From assembly GCF_021728395.1 (NCBI RefSeq), contig NZ_JAKKCM010000003.1:419046-483045 (forward strand): DNA of 64,000 nucleotides, given 5' to 3'. Positions 1 through 10,574 of this stretch are shown here, one piece after another; positions within the stretch are counted from its first letter, which is position 1, and every line of letters starts with the position of its first letter. Under the pieces are notes generated by a model. It had not been told where the DNA came from. It saw only the letters and a list, made by a program, of their open reading frames with translations, and did not search any database. The stretch is from Vibrio sp. J1-1. GTDB taxonomy: Bacteria; Pseudomonadota; Gammaproteobacteria; Enterobacterales; Vibrionaceae. Both the position numbers and the translations under genes were made by a program.

Positions 1-693
1 TTTAAAGCGTCGCGCAAACTTTAAATTCGCTTTACCCAAAGCAACCTCGGGGTCTTTACCAAGATGTCGAGCCAAGTTAACCGTAGCAAAAAGCAAATCA
101 CCCAGCTCAAGCTCTACTTTCTCGTCGTCTGGGTCAACTTGAATCGCTTCTTCCATTACCTCATCAATTTCTTCCTGAACCTTTTCCACAACAGGCCCAA
201 GTGAGTCCCAATCAAATCCGTATTTCGCACACTTTTTCTGAATTTTTGTAGCACGAGAAAGCGCCGGTAAAGAGTTTGGTATTGAGTCTAGAATACTTTC
301 TTCTTGTTTGCCTACTTGTGCTTTTTCTTTCGCCTTTTCCGCTTCCCAATTCGCATTAATTTCAGCATCAGACTCAAATTCAACGTCAGAAAAAACGTGG
401 GGATGACGACGAGTCAGTTTTTCGTTCACAGTTTCAACCACATCTGAAAAATCAAATAGATCCTGCTCTTTTGCCAATTGGCTGTAAAAAATCACCTGAA
501 ACAGCAAATCCCCCAGCTCTTCTTTCAGATTTGGCCAGTCTCGATTTTGAATCGCATCCACAACTTCATAGGTTTCTTCTATAGTGTGCGGAACAATGGT
601 GTCAAAGCTCTGCTTCAAATCCCAAGGGCACCCTCCCTCCGGATCACGCAACTGCGCCATGATCGCTTCAAGCTGTTCAATTGGATGACTCAT
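1..693 (-). CDS. mazG: Nucleoside triphosphate pyrophosphohydrolase MazG (3' end outside window)
   Basis: MazG hydrolyses NTPs and dNTPs to NMP and pyrophosphate, cleans nucleotide pools and is linked to control of (p)ppGpp. The start ATG is at 693-691 and reads [20 protein letters not shown]. The frame stays open to base 1, giving about 231 residues of a family that is usually near 260-270. Two MazG-type acidic helices are visible: [11 protein letters not shown] in the first domain and [10 protein letters not shown] near the truncated end. The gene lies downstream of relA on the same strand, as in E. coli, but the 234 bp gap holds an ERIC-like repeat, so co-transcription is uncertain. Truncation is caused only by the window edge. 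Confidence 0.95.
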   Translation of the reverse strand, partial: MSHPIEQLEAIMAQLRDPEGGCPWDLKQSFDTIVPHTIEETYEVVDAIQNRDWPNLKEELGDLLFQVIFYSQLAKEQDLFDFSDVVETVNEKLTRRHPHVFSDVEFESDAEINANWEAEKAKEKAQVGKQEESILDSIPNSLPALSRATKIQKKCAKYGFDWDSLGPVVEKVQEEIDEVMEEAIQVDPDDEKVELELGDLLFATVNLARHLGKDPEVALGKANLKFARRFK

Positions 694-825
694 ATACTTT
701 TCCCTTAAACAAAGAGTTCCTTTAAACAAAAAGGCGAGCAGCATAACCACTCACCTCTAATTAATTCGCTTACGACACTGCGTAGCTTCTTTTAGTTCTC
801 ACCTTTCACTAAGTAATTGTTATTT

Positions 826-924
826 TAACAAGGCAACAAGCTTTCGAGACTCCTGAGCATGGTTCACCATGTGATGGAGCGAGAAAGCGAAGTTAACGCA
901 GTAAAAATGAAAAGTACGACGTGA
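826..924. repeat. ERIC-like intergenic repeat
   Basis: Between the relA stop and mazG the sequence contains GGAGCGAGAAAGCGAAG, then TTAACGCAG and, near the end, AAAGTACGACG. It is preceded by a small palindrome, CATGG-TTCA-CCATG. This order matches the conserved right half and central palindrome of the enterobacterial repetitive intergenic consensus (ERIC), which is known from Vibrio as well as enterics. The left part is only weakly similar, so the copy may be partial or diverged. It lies inside the predicted relA-mazG transcript and could form a hairpin there. The borders are approximate. Confidence 0.6.
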
Positions 925-927
925 AAG

Positions 928-3147
928 TTAGCCGAGACGTTTTACAGACATCACATCTCTGATCTGCTCCACACGTTTCGACACTCGAGAAAGCGCCTCG
1001 ATATTGGTCACTTCGAGATCAAAGTCCATGATGGCAAGCTGACGACGGTAATCGACGCGACTCTTCATGCTGGTGACTTTGATTTTCTCATTCGCAAATA
1101 GAGTGGTGATGTCTTTCAGCAAACCACCACGCTCCATCGCCTCAACTCGAACGGTGAGAATGTACGAACCGACAAAACCACTGCCCCAGACGGTATCAAT
1201 AATACGTTCTGGTGCGTGATGCCTTAGCTCTTCGAGCTGTTCACAGTCGCTACGGTGTACTGAAATGCCACGTCCTTGCGTAATATAACCACAGATATCA
1301 TCACCTGGGATTGGCTGACAACAACGCGCAAGGTGCGTCATCAGGTTATCGACCCCTTCAACGACAACCGCATCTTTCTTTGGTCGACTTTGAGCGGGCG
1401 ATTTGTGCTCCGCTTCTTGCAGCTTTTCGAGGGCCTGTTGGTCTTCTTCTTCTGCAGTCGGTTTGTTGACCAGCGCGTTGATATGATTGATGATCTGGTT
1501 GATACGTAAGTCACCACTTCCCACACCAACGTACAGCTCATCTGGCGTATTCACGTTGAATCGCTTCAGCGCGTAACGCTCAGCGTCTTTCATGGTCGCG
1601 CCAATTTTCACCAGTTCGTGCTCTAGGATTTCACGACCTGCCTCTAAGTTTTTCTCGCGACTTTGCTTGCGGAACCAAGCATTGATCTTGGCGCGAGCTC
1701 GACCAGAATGTACGAATCCTAATGAAGGATTTAGCCAGTCACGTGATGGATTTGGCTCTTTCGAGGTGATGATTTCAACCTGATCACCCATGTGCAGCTT
1801 ATGGGTAAAAGGTACAATACGTCCGCCAACTTTGGCGCCAATACAGCGATGGCCTACTTCGGAGTGTATATGATAAGCAAAGTCGAGCGGAGTAGCGCCC
1901 ATTGGTAAGTCGACAACATCACCACGAGGTGTAAAAGCATAAACACGGTCATCGAAAACTTGGCTTCGTAGCTCATCAAGCATTTCACCCGAATCGGACA
2001 TCTCTTCTTGCCAATCCAGAAGCTTACGCAGCCAGGTGATCTTTTCATCGTACCCGCTACGTGCACTCGCGCCTTCTTTGTACTTCCAGTGCGCGGCGAC
2101 ACCAAGCTCCGATTCTTCATGCATTTGCTTGGTTCGGATCTGGATCTCGATGGTTTTCCCTTCAGGACCAAGAATTACGGTATGGATGGATTGATATCCG
2201 TTTGGCTTTGGGTTCGCTACGTAGTCATCGAACTCACTTGGTAAGTGCTTATATTTGGTGTGCACAACACCTAACGCGGCATAACAGTCTTGCAGTTTAT
2301 CCGCGATAATACGCACCGCTCTGACGTCAAACAGTTCGTCAAACGCCAAGCTCTTCTTCTGCATTTTTCGCCAGATACTGTAGATGTGCTTTGGCCGGCC
2401 ACTTACTTCAGCATTAATACCGGAGGCTCTCATTTCTTGAGTGAGGTCTTCCACAAAATCTTTGATGTATTGCTCACGAACAATACGGCGCTCAGAGAGC
2501 TGCTTAGCGATTTGTTTGTAGGTTTCTGGCTGCTGATAGCGGAATGCGTAGTCTTCGATTTCCCATTTGAGCTGACCGATACCAAGACGGTTCGCCAAAG
2601 GCGCATAAATATTGGCACACTCTTTTGCCGCAGCACAACGCACTTCATCCGGCGCTTTTTTAACTTCAATCAGGTTACAGATACGTTCTGCCAGCTTAAT
2701 AACCACGCATCGGAAATCATCAACCATGGCAAGTAGCATGCGACGCACATTATCTACCTGAGACGAAGCAGAGCCCCCTTCCATGGTGACATTGAGTTGA
2801 CCGATGGCGGCCATCTCTTCAACGCCATCTATCAGCTTTATGATTTCTTTACTGTATTTTTCTTCCAGCAGTTCTCTGTTGAAAGCACCACTTGAAACCA
2901 ACGGGAACAGTTGTGCTGCCACTAAGGTAGCTTTATCCATAGACAAGGTGATCAGTATCTCGATCATTTCTCGTCCACGCCACAGCAATAGTTCCGCTTG
3001 CTCGTGATCCACCAAAATATTTTGGCAATCTCTGTAAACCTCAATTAAGCGGGATGCTGTGTTTTTCTCTTGCCCTAGGCTAGCTACCCATTGCTCGAGT
3101 TCAAACTGTTCGTTTTGATTTAAATGCGCGCTTCTTACCGCAACCAT
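928..3147 (-). CDS. relA: (p)ppGpp synthetase RelA
   Basis: Ribosome-associated synthetase that makes pppGpp from ATP and GTP when uncharged tRNA enters the A site, so it starts the stringent response. Length is 739 aa against 744 in E. coli. Domains in order: a pseudo-hydrolase region (about 30-200) whose HD motif is lost (LFPLVSSGAF near 80-89), as expected for RelA rather than SpoT; the synthetase domain (about 245-355, with GRPKHIYSIWRKM and ANPKPNGYQSIH); TGS (about 397-460, VYAFTPRGDVVDLP); a Cys/His zinc-finger region (HLARCCQPIPGD); and a C-terminal ACT/RRM domain. It sits downstream of rlmD and upstream of mazG on the same strand, the same order as in enteric bacteria. Confidence 0.97.
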   Translation of the reverse strand: MVAVRSAHLNQNEQFELEQWVASLGQEKNTASRLIEVYRDCQNILVDHEQAELLLWRGREMIEILITLSMDKATLVAAQLFPLVSSGAFNRELLEEKYSKEIIKLIDGVEEMAAIGQLNVTMEGGSASSQVDNVRRMLLAMVDDFRCVVIKLAERICNLIEVKKAPDEVRCAAAKECANIYAPLANRLGIGQLKWEIEDYAFRYQQPETYKQIAKQLSERRIVREQYIKDFVEDLTQEMRASGINAEVSGRPKHIYSIWRKMQKKSLAFDELFDVRAVRIIADKLQDCYAALGVVHTKYKHLPSEFDDYVANPKPNGYQSIHTVILGPEGKTIEIQIRTKQMHEESELGVAAHWKYKEGASARSGYDEKITWLRKLLDWQEEMSDSGEMLDELRSQVFDDRVYAFTPRGDVVDLPMGATPLDFAYHIHSEVGHRCIGAKVGGRIVPFTHKLHMGDQVEIITSKEPNPSRDWLNPSLGFVHSGRARAKINAWFRKQSREKNLEAGREILEHELVKIGATMKDAERYALKRFNVNTPDELYVGVGSGDLRINQIINHINALVNKPTAEEEDQQALEKLQEAEHKSPAQSRPKKDAVVVEGVDNLMTHLARCCQPIPGDDICGYITQGRGISVHRSDCEQLEELRHHAPERIIDTVWGSGFVGSYILTVRVEAMERGGLLKDITTLFANEKIKVTSMKSRVDYRRQLAIMDFDLEVTNIEALSRVSKRVEQIRDVMSVKRLG

Positions 3148-3266
3148 CTCATCGTCCTAATTATTATATTCGTGTGGTTTGACTAACACCGTCCAGATTA
3201 GTTCTTTAGTCAGCATGGGGCGCTGACTTTTGACCCCACCACAAGTAAAGGGCCAACGTCCTATTA

Positions 3267-4586
3267 CTAGGACTTTTCAAACAAGGCCATGGATTCTAAA
3301 TGGCTGGTATGCGGGAACATATCGAGCATACCTAGTTTGGTTAATTTGTAGCCTTGTTCAATTAAGCTCTGACTGTCCCTTGCAAGGGTAGCAGGATTAC
3401 AAGAAACATAAACCACACGCTGAGCCCCAAGAGCGGAAACTTGATCGATGATCCCACTCGCTCCGGCACGCGCTGGATCGAGCAGTACTTTATCAAAACT
3501 CTCTGCCGCCCAAACCTGACCGTCAAAGTCCTGCTCTAGGTTAGCGTGATAAAATTGTGCGTTGTTGATTTGGTTCAAGGATGCATTATTTGTCGCTTTC
3601 TCTACCATTTCAGCTACCCCTTCTATACCGACAACGTGTTTGGCTAACTTAGCGATTGGCAAGCTAAAGTTACCCAGCCCACAGAACAAATCTAACACTC
3701 GATCGCTGTCTTGTGGGTCTAACCACTGGATGGCCTGACCCACCATTTTTTGGTTTACCGCTTGATTGACCTGAATAAAGTTATTTGGTGCGAAAGGCAC
3801 CTTCACGCCATTTTCCTGATAGAACGGCGTCTCGCCTGCAATTAAATCGAGCTGATCACTCTGTGGCATCAGGTATAAGGCGGCACTATGGCGTTTAGCA
3901 AGCTTAACCAAAGCCTCAACTTCCGGTTCGGTCAAATTACTCATGTGGCGCAGAGTAATACAAGGCCCGTTATCACCTAAGACCAGCTCAACATGACCAA
4001 GTTGCTCAGGCTTTTTAAATTGTTTTAGCTCCGCGTAAATTTCAGGAAGCAGAACGTTCAGCTGCGGCGCTAACACGGGACAATCGGTCACCTGAGCAAT
4101 CTGTTTGCTTTGCTTTTTGCGGAAGCCAAAATGCAGTTGGCGCGTTTTTTTATCTATAAACAGGCTCACGCGCGCACGACGTCGGTATTGGCGCTGCTCG
4201 CCTAATACTGGCGCATCAAGTTCGATATCACTGCCTGCAAATTTTCGCATGAGCTGACGCAGAGTCTGCTGTTTGTGCGTCAATTGTTGGTCATATTCCA
4301 AGTGCTGTAAATCACAGCCACCACACTCATGGTAATGCGGACAGAATGGTTCTATACGTGTGTCACTTGGCTGCAAAATTTTGATTAGCTTACCGCGGGC
4401 AAACTTACTTTTCTCTTCCACCAGCTGTGTCACCACTTCCTCACCGGGCAGCGCTCCATCAATAAATAGCGGCTTTTTCTTTAGGTAAGCGATACCCGCG
4501 CCATGATGATCCAAACGTTCAACGTGCACCTGCTGGTGACGAGTGTTGAGTTGGGTTTTCTTTTTCGGTTGAAAGATGCGTGCCAT
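3267..4586 (-). CDS. rlmD: 23S rRNA (uracil-1939-C5)-methyltransferase RlmD
   Basis: SAM-dependent methyltransferase that makes m5U1939 in 23S rRNA. Visible parts: an N-terminal TRAM RNA-binding domain (about 18-75); a [4Fe-4S] cysteine set (C82, C88 and C91 in [10 protein letters not shown], and C169 in VTDCPVL); a SAM-binding motif ([14 protein letters not shown]); LDPARAGA; and the catalytic-cysteine motif [12 protein letters not shown] close to the end. Length is 439 aa, usual for the family. It is divergent from barA across about 190 bp and reads toward relA with a 119 bp gap. The same barA-rlmD-relA neighbourhood occurs in E. coli. Confidence 0.96.
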   Translation of the reverse strand: MARIFQPKKKTQLNTRHQQVHVERLDHHGAGIAYLKKKPLFIDGALPGEEVVTQLVEEKSKFARGKLIKILQPSDTRIEPFCPHYHECGGCDLQHLEYDQQLTHKQQTLRQLMRKFAGSDIELDAPVLGEQRQYRRRARVSLFIDKKTRQLHFGFRKKQSKQIAQVTDCPVLAPQLNVLLPEIYAELKQFKKPEQLGHVELVLGDNGPCITLRHMSNLTEPEVEALVKLAKRHSAALYLMPQSDQLDLIAGETPFYQENGVKVPFAPNNFIQVNQAVNQKMVGQAIQWLDPQDSDRVLDLFCGLGNFSLPIAKLAKHVVGIEGVAEMVEKATNNASLNQINNAQFYHANLEQDFDGQVWAAESFDKVLLDPARAGASGIIDQVSALGAQRVVYVSCNPATLARDSQSLIEQGYKLTKLGMLDMFPHTSHLESMALFEKS

Positions 4587-4778
4587 GCTCTGTGCCTGAT
4601 TTGTGTCTAATTGCCCTACGGCTTCACTATTCTTGATTGCAGCCGTTGTGTGATTCGAGTGACTTGATTATGCTTACCGTTTATTCGGTGACGTCACTTT
4701 TTTACTCAAGGCTTTATCGTGCGCTTGAGAAATAATGCGTTATTTTCCCATATCCAGACTCCGATGTAATTAGATAAC

Positions 4779-7580
4779 ATGACCAGATATGGCTTACGAG
4801 CACGTGTAATTACACTGACTCTCGCTCCCACTCTCATTATTGGCTTATTGCTGAGCGGCTTTTTCTCATTTAACCGCTACCAGGATCTTGAGAAACAAGT
4901 TATCACCACAGGTAATAGCATCATCGAACCGCTGGCGATTGCCAGTGAATCTCACCTACTGACAGAAAGCCGTGAAGCTGTCCGACGCCTTATCAGCTAC
5001 GCTCACCGCAAAAACTCGAAACTGGTTCGAAGCATTGCCGTCTTTGATGTTCACCATGAACTGTTTGTAACGTCAAACTTCCATCCCAACTTTGAAGCGT
5101 TGATGTTTCCAAAAGATAAACCTATCCCACAGCTAGGAAATTCGGAAATCTACGACAACTACCTGATTCTTCGTGTGCCAATATTATCTGAAGGTCATTA
5201 CCTGACGGATCTGTCTAACAAAAGCCAAGCGACCAAAGCTATCGGTTACATTGCTGTAGAGCTGGATCTCTCCTCTCTGCGTCTTCAGCAATACCAGGAA
5301 GTCTTCTCTGCCTTTTTGGTGCTGATTTTAGGTCTCGGCCTTGCCAGTGTATTCGCCTCCCGTTTAATGCATGATGTGACCCAACCGATCACACACATGA
5401 AAAACGTTGTAGACCGTATTCGACGAGGCCACTTGGACGTTCGTATCGAAGGAAAAATGCACGGTGAGCTTGATCAGCTTAAGAATGGTATCAACGCCAT
5501 GGCCGTCTCACTTTCGGAATACCATGTCGAGATGCAACACAGTATCGATCAGGCAACTTCTGATCTGCGTGAAACCTTAGAACAGCTAGAAATCCAGAAC
5601 GTTGAGTTAGACATCGCGAAGAAACGTGCCCAAGAAGCCGCGCGTGTGAAGTCTGAGTTCTTGGCCAATATGTCGCACGAACTGCGTACTCCACTGAACG
5701 GCGTGATTGGCTTTACGCGCCAGATGCTCAAAACTCAACTATCAAACAGTCAGACGGATTACCTGCAAACGATTGAAAAATCGGCAAACAACCTGCTCAA
5801 TATTATTAATGACATCCTCGACTTTTCTAAACTGGAAGCGGGTAAGCTGGCTCTGGAAAACATTCCGTTCGATTTTCGTGAAAGTTTGGAAGAAGTCGTC
5901 AACCTTCAAGCGACCAGTGCTCATGAAAAAGGACTGGAAATCACGCTCAAAGTGGATCCTAAAATCCCATCAGGTTTGATTGGTGATCCTCTACGTATTC
6001 AACAAGTCCTGACGAATCTGGTTGGTAACTCGATCAAATTTACTGAACGTGGCAACATCGACATCAGTGTTGAAATGCGTTCTCAGTCTGGTGATTCGGT
6101 CGAGTTACAGTTTATGGTTCGTGATACTGGTATCGGTATTTCAGAACGTCAGCAAGCGCAGCTCTTCCAGGCATTTAGCCAAGCCGATGCCAGCATCTCA
6201 CGCCGCTACGGTGGTACTGGTCTTGGTCTGGTTATCACCCAGAAACTGGTTAGCCAGATGGGGGGAGAAATCAGCCTGACCAGTCGATTGCATCAAGGCT
6301 CTACATTCTGGTTTACCCTACGACTCAACTCGACAGAAATGCCAATGAGCGACCTTATCGAGATTGAACTGCTTACGGGTAAACAGCTGTTATTGGTAGA
6401 ACCGAATATGCAGGCAGCATCAGTAACGCAACAGATCCTAAGCCAGGAAGGTATCTTAGTGACTTATCGTTCATCGTTACCTGAAGCAAATGAGCACTAC
6501 GATTACGTGTTACTCAATTTGGCTGCAAACCAGACTTACGATGAGCAATCGGTTGAAGCCTGGATAGAACAAGCGAAGCAAATGGCACCAAGTGTGATCA
6601 TGGGGACGCCAAGTACCGAACTTGCCCTGGCAGATCAGATCATGAAGGAACATCATATCCAGTGTCTGACCAAGCCTCTGTCACGACGCCGATTGCTACA
6701 AAGCCTGATCAGCGAACATGTTGAATCTCCTCAGCCTCTTCTGCGTGCACCAATTAAAACCGTAGAGGAAGAACGTTTACCGCTGCACGTTCTCGCTGTT
6801 GACGATAACCCGGCCAACTTGAAGCTTATCTCTGCTTTGCTGAAAGAGCGTGTTGAAACGGTAACCGCCTGCAGTAACGGTCAACAAGCCGTAAATCTGG
6901 CGACCGAGAAAAAGTACGACATGATATTCATGGACATCCAAATGCCACATATGGATGGGGTGACCGCGTGTAAACATATCAAGCAGATTGAGCTCAACAA
7001 AGAGACACCAGTCATTGCGGTAACCGCACATGCTATGGCGGGCGAACGTGATCGTCTACTCGCTGCGGGTATGGATGACTACCTCACCAAACCAATTGAA
7101 GAGCATGTGCTGCAACAGGTTTTGGTTCACTGGAACCCAAATGCCTGTGCGGAAAGCATTAGAAAAGTCACGCCTTCTTATATCGATGAACAAGAGACTG
7201 AACCTCTAAGTGCAACAGAAAAGGCTCACCAAGATGTCATTATCGATTGGCAAGCCGCATTGAAACAGAGTGCGAATAAAGAAGATTTGGCCAAAGATAT
7301 GCTGCGTATGTTAATCGACTTTATCCCAGAAGTGGATGATGTGGTTGCTCAAGCACTAGCAGAAGAAAACTTTGCCCGTGAAGAGCTCATTCATGTCATT
7401 CACAAGCTGCACGGCAGTAGCTCGTATTGCGGCGTGCCAAGGTTAAAGTCGTTGTGTGCGACGCTGGAGCAGGCACTTCGCTCAGGCGCGGAACTTGACG
7501 ACATTGAGCCCGAAATGTTTGAGCTACAAGATGAAATGATTAAGGTCACGACCACCGCTAAGCTCTATCTAAAGCAGTAA
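4779..7580 (+). CDS. barA: Hybrid sensor histidine kinase BarA (VarS)
   Basis: Membrane sensor that phosphorylates the UvrY/VarA response regulator, which controls CsrB-type RNAs and hence carbon storage and virulence in Vibrio. Order of parts: transmembrane helix (about 10-30); periplasmic region; second helix (about 178-198); HAMP; HisKA with NMSHELRTPLNG (phospho-accepting His about 300); HATPase with GNSIKFTERG and GTGLGLVI; a degenerate receiver-like domain (about 535-640, starting GKQLLLVEPN, without a clear phospho-Asp); a true receiver (FMDIQMPHMDG, Asp about 719; Lys in YLTKPI); and a C-terminal Hpt domain (HKLHGSSSYCG, His about 878). This is the full His-Asp-His relay. Length is 933 aa. 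Start is ATG at 4779. Confidence 0.95.
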   Translation: MTRYGLRARVITLTLAPTLIIGLLLSGFFSFNRYQDLEKQVITTGNSIIEPLAIASESHLLTESREAVRRLISYAHRKNSKLVRSIAVFDVHHELFVTSNFHPNFEALMFPKDKPIPQLGNSEIYDNYLILRVPILSEGHYLTDLSNKSQATKAIGYIAVELDLSSLRLQQYQEVFSAFLVLILGLGLASVFASRLMHDVTQPITHMKNVVDRIRRGHLDVRIEGKMHGELDQLKNGINAMAVSLSEYHVEMQHSIDQATSDLRETLEQLEIQNVELDIAKKRAQEAARVKSEFLANMSHELRTPLNGVIGFTRQMLKTQLSNSQTDYLQTIEKSANNLLNIINDILDFSKLEAGKLALENIPFDFRESLEEVVNLQATSAHEKGLEITLKVDPKIPSGLIGDPLRIQQVLTNLVGNSIKFTERGNIDISVEMRSQSGDSVELQFMVRDTGIGISERQQAQLFQAFSQADASISRRYGGTGLGLVITQKLVSQMGGEISLTSRLHQGSTFWFTLRLNSTEMPMSDLIEIELLTGKQLLLVEPNMQAASVTQQILSQEGILVTYRSSLPEANEHYDYVLLNLAANQTYDEQSVEAWIEQAKQMAPSVIMGTPSTELALADQIMKEHHIQCLTKPLSRRRLLQSLISEHVESPQPLLRAPIKTVEEERLPLHVLAVDDNPANLKLISALLKERVETVTACSNGQQAVNLATEKKYDMIFMDIQMPHMDGVTACKHIKQIELNKETPVIAVTAHAMAGERDRLLAAGMDDYLTKPIEEHVLQQVLVHWNPNACAESIRKVTPSYIDEQETEPLSATEKAHQDVIIDWQAALKQSANKEDLAKDMLRMLIDFIPEVDDVVAQALAEENFAREELIHVIHKLHGSSSYCGVPRLKSLCATLEQALRSGAELDDIEPEMFELQDEMIKVTTTAKLYLKQ

Positions 7581-7602
7581 AATGTCCGCTGACTAAAACG
7601 AC

Positions 7603-7630
7603 AAAGCCAGAGCAGATGTTCTGGCTTTTT
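7603..7630. terminator. Terminator between barA and acpS
   Basis: Hairpin AAAGCCAGA / TCTGGCTTT with an 8-nt loop and T-run on the plus strand, just after barA. An A-run on the other side is short, so it serves barA best and may also serve the convergent acpS transcript. Confidence 0.8.
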
Positions 7631-7664
7631 GCTATTTGGTTTCTTTACAAGAAATTCAGGCGAT

Positions 7665-8045
7665 TTAGGACTCTAAAATCACGGTCGCAACTGCATAGTG
7701 TCTCTCATCGGATATCGAAAGGTGAACATGGTTTACCCCCAAGCTTTGAGCTATTTGCTCTGCCTTACCAGAAAGGGAAAGTATAGGCTTCCCCAGTTCA
7801 TCGTTAGTCACGTAAAAGTCGTGAAAGGTCACCCCTTTTGCAATGCCGGTACCCAGCGCTTTCGATGCCGCTTCTTTCGCTGCAAAACGTTTGGCAAGGT
7901 AACGCCCTTTTTGCTTTAGCTGTGAAAACTTGAGGATCTCTTCTTCACAAAGAATGCGCTGAGCAAAGGACTCTCCAGTTCGAACCAGCGCTTTTTCAAT
8001 GCGCTCTATTTCCGCAATGTCCGTACCTAAACCTAAAATAGCCAT
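7665..8045 (-). CDS. acpS: Holo-[acyl-carrier-protein] synthase
   Basis: Transfers 4'-phosphopantetheine from CoA to apo-ACP, activating it for fatty acid synthesis. Length is 126 aa, typical. The family signatures are present: [13 protein letters not shown] at the N-terminus (metal-binding Asp) and [15 protein letters not shown] in the middle (metal-binding Glu). It is the last gene of the recO-pdxJ-acpS run and starts 13 bp after the pdxJ stop, the same order as in E. coli. Transcription probably ends at the hairpin near 7603. Confidence 0.96.
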   Translation of the reverse strand: MAILGLGTDIAEIERIEKALVRTGESFAQRILCEEEILKFSQLKQKGRYLAKRFAAKEAASKALGTGIAKGVTFHDFYVTNDELGKPILSLSGKAEQIAQSLGVNHVHLSISDERHYAVATVILES

Positions 8046-8058
8046 TAATAATGCCTGA

Positions 8059-8790
8059 TTACTTACGAGCTTCGATCATCAAAGCTTTCATATCAGCCAC
8101 AGCTTTGTCCAAGCCATCGAACACCGCGCGACCAATGATAGAGTGACCAATGTTCAGTTCGTAGATTTCTGGTAACGCAGCAATAGGTGCAACGTTATGG
8201 TAAGTCAAACCATGACCCGCATTGACAATGATACCTAGGTCGTCAGCATAGCTTGCGCCAGCGGCAATTTTTTTCAGTTCCGCTTGCTGTTCTTCCTCAG
8301 TTGTCGCATCAGCATAGTGACCAGTGTGAAGTTCAATATAAGGCGCACCACATTGCTTTGCTGCATCAATCTGTTGGCGGTCGGCATCAATAAACAGAGA
8401 AACTTTAATACCAGCTTCGGTGAGTTTCTCAGTTGCCGCCTTCACTTTAGCAAGTTGACCAACCACATCCAGGCCACCCTCTGTCGTCAGTTCTTCACGT
8501 TTTTCTGGCACTAAACAAACGAACTCCGGCTTGGTTTTCAGAGCAATCTCAACCATTTCATCTGTTACTGCCATCTCTAGGTTCATGCGCGTCTGGATAG
8601 TTTCACGCAGAATACGTACATCACGGTCCAAAATATGTCGGCGGTCTTCACGCAAGTGAATAGTGATACCATCAGCACCCGCTCGTTCTGCAATTTCAGC
8701 TGCATGAACAGGATCTGGATATTTTGTACCACGTGCATTACGTAAAGTAGCAATATGATCGATATTAACGCCTAAATAGATTGAGCTCAT
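8059..8790 (-). CDS. pdxJ: Pyridoxine 5'-phosphate synthase PdxJ
   Basis: Condenses 1-deoxyxylulose 5-phosphate with 3-amino-2-oxopropyl phosphate to form pyridoxine 5'-phosphate, the last ring-closing step of the DXP-dependent vitamin B6 pathway. 243 aa TIM barrel. [15 protein letters not shown] at the N-terminus, [12 protein letters not shown] and GHSIIGRAV near the end are family signatures. The start codon overlaps the recO stop by 4 bp, indicating translational coupling. Epd, which makes an early precursor of the same pathway, is also encoded in this window (35526-36566). Confidence 0.96.
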   Translation of the reverse strand: MSSIYLGVNIDHIATLRNARGTKYPDPVHAAEIAERAGADGITIHLREDRRHILDRDVRILRETIQTRMNLEMAVTDEMVEIALKTKPEFVCLVPEKREELTTEGGLDVVGQLAKVKAATEKLTEAGIKVSLFIDADRQQIDAAKQCGAPYIELHTGHYADATTEEEQQAELKKIAAGASYADDLGIIVNAGHGLTYHNVAPIAALPEIYELNIGHSIIGRAVFDGLDKAVADMKALMIEARK

Positions 8791-9518
8791 TTTCCATTAC
8801 TCCGTGCTCTGGATGTCTGAATAAACAATTCACGACTTTTTAAAGGTTTGCCGCCAAGATACGGCTTTAAGGCTATACGTGTAAAGCGTTTTGCCGCTTT
8901 TAACTGCTCTTTAGTGACGAAGCGCCGCTCACTGATTGCAATCAATTCATTACCTAAAAATGTCAGGTTGTCACGCCTCACTGAAGCAATAAACCCCTTC
9001 TGCTCACGATAACGGTAGGTCATGTTCGCTTCAACAGGTTCCCCCGTCCCTGCACAGTGCATAAAGTCGACGCCGTACCCCATCGTAGAAAGTAAGGCCA
9101 ATTCAAAACGGCGCAGAGCAGGCTCAGGATTATCACACTGAGCAAGCTCGGTTAAGGCATGCAGATAATCATGAAACAAGGCTGGCATTGGTACTTCTGC
9201 CATCAATACGCGGCCAATCAGTTCATTGACGTACATAGCAGAGTAAAGGTTGATACCTGTTAAGGGTAAACCGAGGCTGATTGGTTCAGCCTGTCGTAAG
9301 GTCTTCATTGACCCTTTGCCTGACCATTTGAGTAACAATGGTGTGAATGGCTGTAGCGCCCCTTTTAGGTTCGAACGTTTGCTACGCGCGCCTTTGGCCA
9401 TCAATGTGATGCGGCCATACTCCTCACTGAACACATCAAGAATCAAGCTCGATTCACTGTAAGGTCTTCGGTGCAAAACAAAGCAGCGTTGTAAGCCTTC
9501 AGAGGACTGGTTACTCAT
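8787..9518 (-). CDS. recO: DNA repair protein RecO
   Basis: RecFOR recombination mediator that helps load RecA on SSB-coated single-stranded DNA and anneals complementary strands. 243 aa: an N-terminal OB fold (about 5-85, containing [18 protein letters not shown]) followed by a helical domain. It follows era after 93 bp, and a Rho-independent terminator lies in that gap, so recO-pdxJ-acpS may have its own promoter or depend on read-through. Overlaps pdxJ by 4 bp. Confidence 0.95.
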   Translation of the reverse strand: MSNQSSEGLQRCFVLHRRPYSESSLILDVFSEEYGRITLMAKGARSKRSNLKGALQPFTPLLLKWSGKGSMKTLRQAEPISLGLPLTGINLYSAMYVNELIGRVLMAEVPMPALFHDYLHALTELAQCDNPEPALRRFELALLSTMGYGVDFMHCAGTGEPVEANMTYRYREQKGFIASVRRDNLTFLGNELIAISERRFVTKEQLKAAKRFTRIALKPYLGGKPLKSRELFIQTSRARSNGK

Positions 9519-9540
9519 CTATACCGGTGTGCCTATCTAA

Positions 9541-9574
9541 AATAAAAAAATAAGGAGCCAAGTGGCTCCTTATT
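9541..9574 (-). terminator. Terminator after era
   Basis: Read on the minus strand: AATAAGGAGCC, loop ACTT, GGCTCCTTATT, followed by a T-rich tract. An 11 bp stem makes it a strong intrinsic terminator or attenuator splitting lepA-lepB-rnc-era from recO-pdxJ-acpS. Confidence 0.85.
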
Positions 9575-9611
9575 CTAATCGATGTTGGAGCGAAGTGCCT
9601 TCGCTTCAAGT

Positions 9612-10574
9612 TTATAGATCGTCGATGTAACCCAGCGAGCGCAGCGCACGTTCGTCGTCAGCCCAACCAGATTTCACTTTAACCCAAGTTTCGAGATAAA
9701 CCTTACGACCAAACAGCTCTTCCATATCCAGGCGAGCTTCACGGCCGATGGTTTTGATCTTCTCGCCACCTTTACCAATCACCATTTTCTTCTGACCACT
9801 ACGTTCAACCAGAATCAGGGCATTGATATGGAAACCATCGGTTTCCGGGTTGTAATCAAAACGTTCAATCTCTACCGTCACTGAGTAAGGAAGCTCCTCA
9901 CCCGTAAAACGCATCAGTTTTTCACGAACAATTTCGGATGCCATAAAGCGCTGTGAACGGTCTGTCACGTACTCTTCAGGGAAGTGATGCGTGGCTACTG
10001 GTAAGTGGTCGCGTACATGTTTACGCAGTACATCGATGTTCTTACCTTGCTTAGCTGAGATTGGCACAACGTCGACAAAGTCCATTCTCTTAGACATGTC
10101 CGCCATGTGCATCATCACTTCATTGCGATCTTGTACGTTATCGACTTTGTTGACACACAGTACAACAGGGAAGTTCGATTTCTGCAGCTTAGTCAGTACC
10201 ATCTCGTCGTCTTTGGTCCAATGGGTACCGTCGACTAAGAAGAAAACCAAGTTCACATCACTCAGCGAAGAGTTTGCAGCGCGGTTCATCAAACGGTTGA
10301 TAGCACGCTTTTCTTCAATGTGAAGCCCAGGTGTATCGACATAAATCGCCTGATAGTCACCATCAGTGTCCACACCCATGATACGGTGACGTGTGGTTTG
10401 TGGCTTACGAGAGGTAATCGAAATCTTCTGACCCAAGATTTTGTTTAGAAGGGTCGATTTACCTACATTTGGACGACCAACAATGGCGATAAAGCCGCAG
10501 TGCTGGTTTTCTGGTGAGCTCGCTTCACCATGTGACGCAAAATATGCGTCGATATCAAATTCGTTATCAGCCAT
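9612..10574 (-). CDS. era: GTPase Era
   Basis: Essential GTPase that binds the 3' end of 16S rRNA and aids 30S maturation. 320 aa, slightly longer than E. coli (301) because of an N-terminal extension of about 20 residues. GTPase motifs: GRPNVGKST (G1, about 33-41), DTPGLH (G3), NKVD (G4), SAK (G5). A C-terminal KH domain carries [13 protein letters not shown]. The start overlaps the rnc stop by 8 bp, the coupled rnc-era arrangement seen across gammaproteobacteria. Confidence 0.97.
   Translation of the reverse strand: MADNEFDIDAYFASHGEASSPENQHCGFIAIVGRPNVGKSTLLNKILGQKISITSRKPQTTRHRIMGVDTDGDYQAIYVDTPGLHIEEKRAINRLMNRAANSSLSDVNLVFFLVDGTHWTKDDEMVLTKLQKSNFPVVLCVNKVDNVQDRNEVMMHMADMSKRMDFVDVVPISAKQGKNIDVLRKHVRDHLPVATHHFPEEYVTDRSQRFMASEIVREKLMRFTGEELPYSVTVEIERFDYNPETDGFHINALILVERSGQKKMVIGKGGEKIKTIGREARLDMEELFGRKVYLETWVKVKSGWADDERALRSLGYIDDL

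Noticed and set aside
1592-2736. Several long plus-strand frames opposite relA
   Set aside because: They are shadows of the relA coding strand; relA accounts for the sequence in full.
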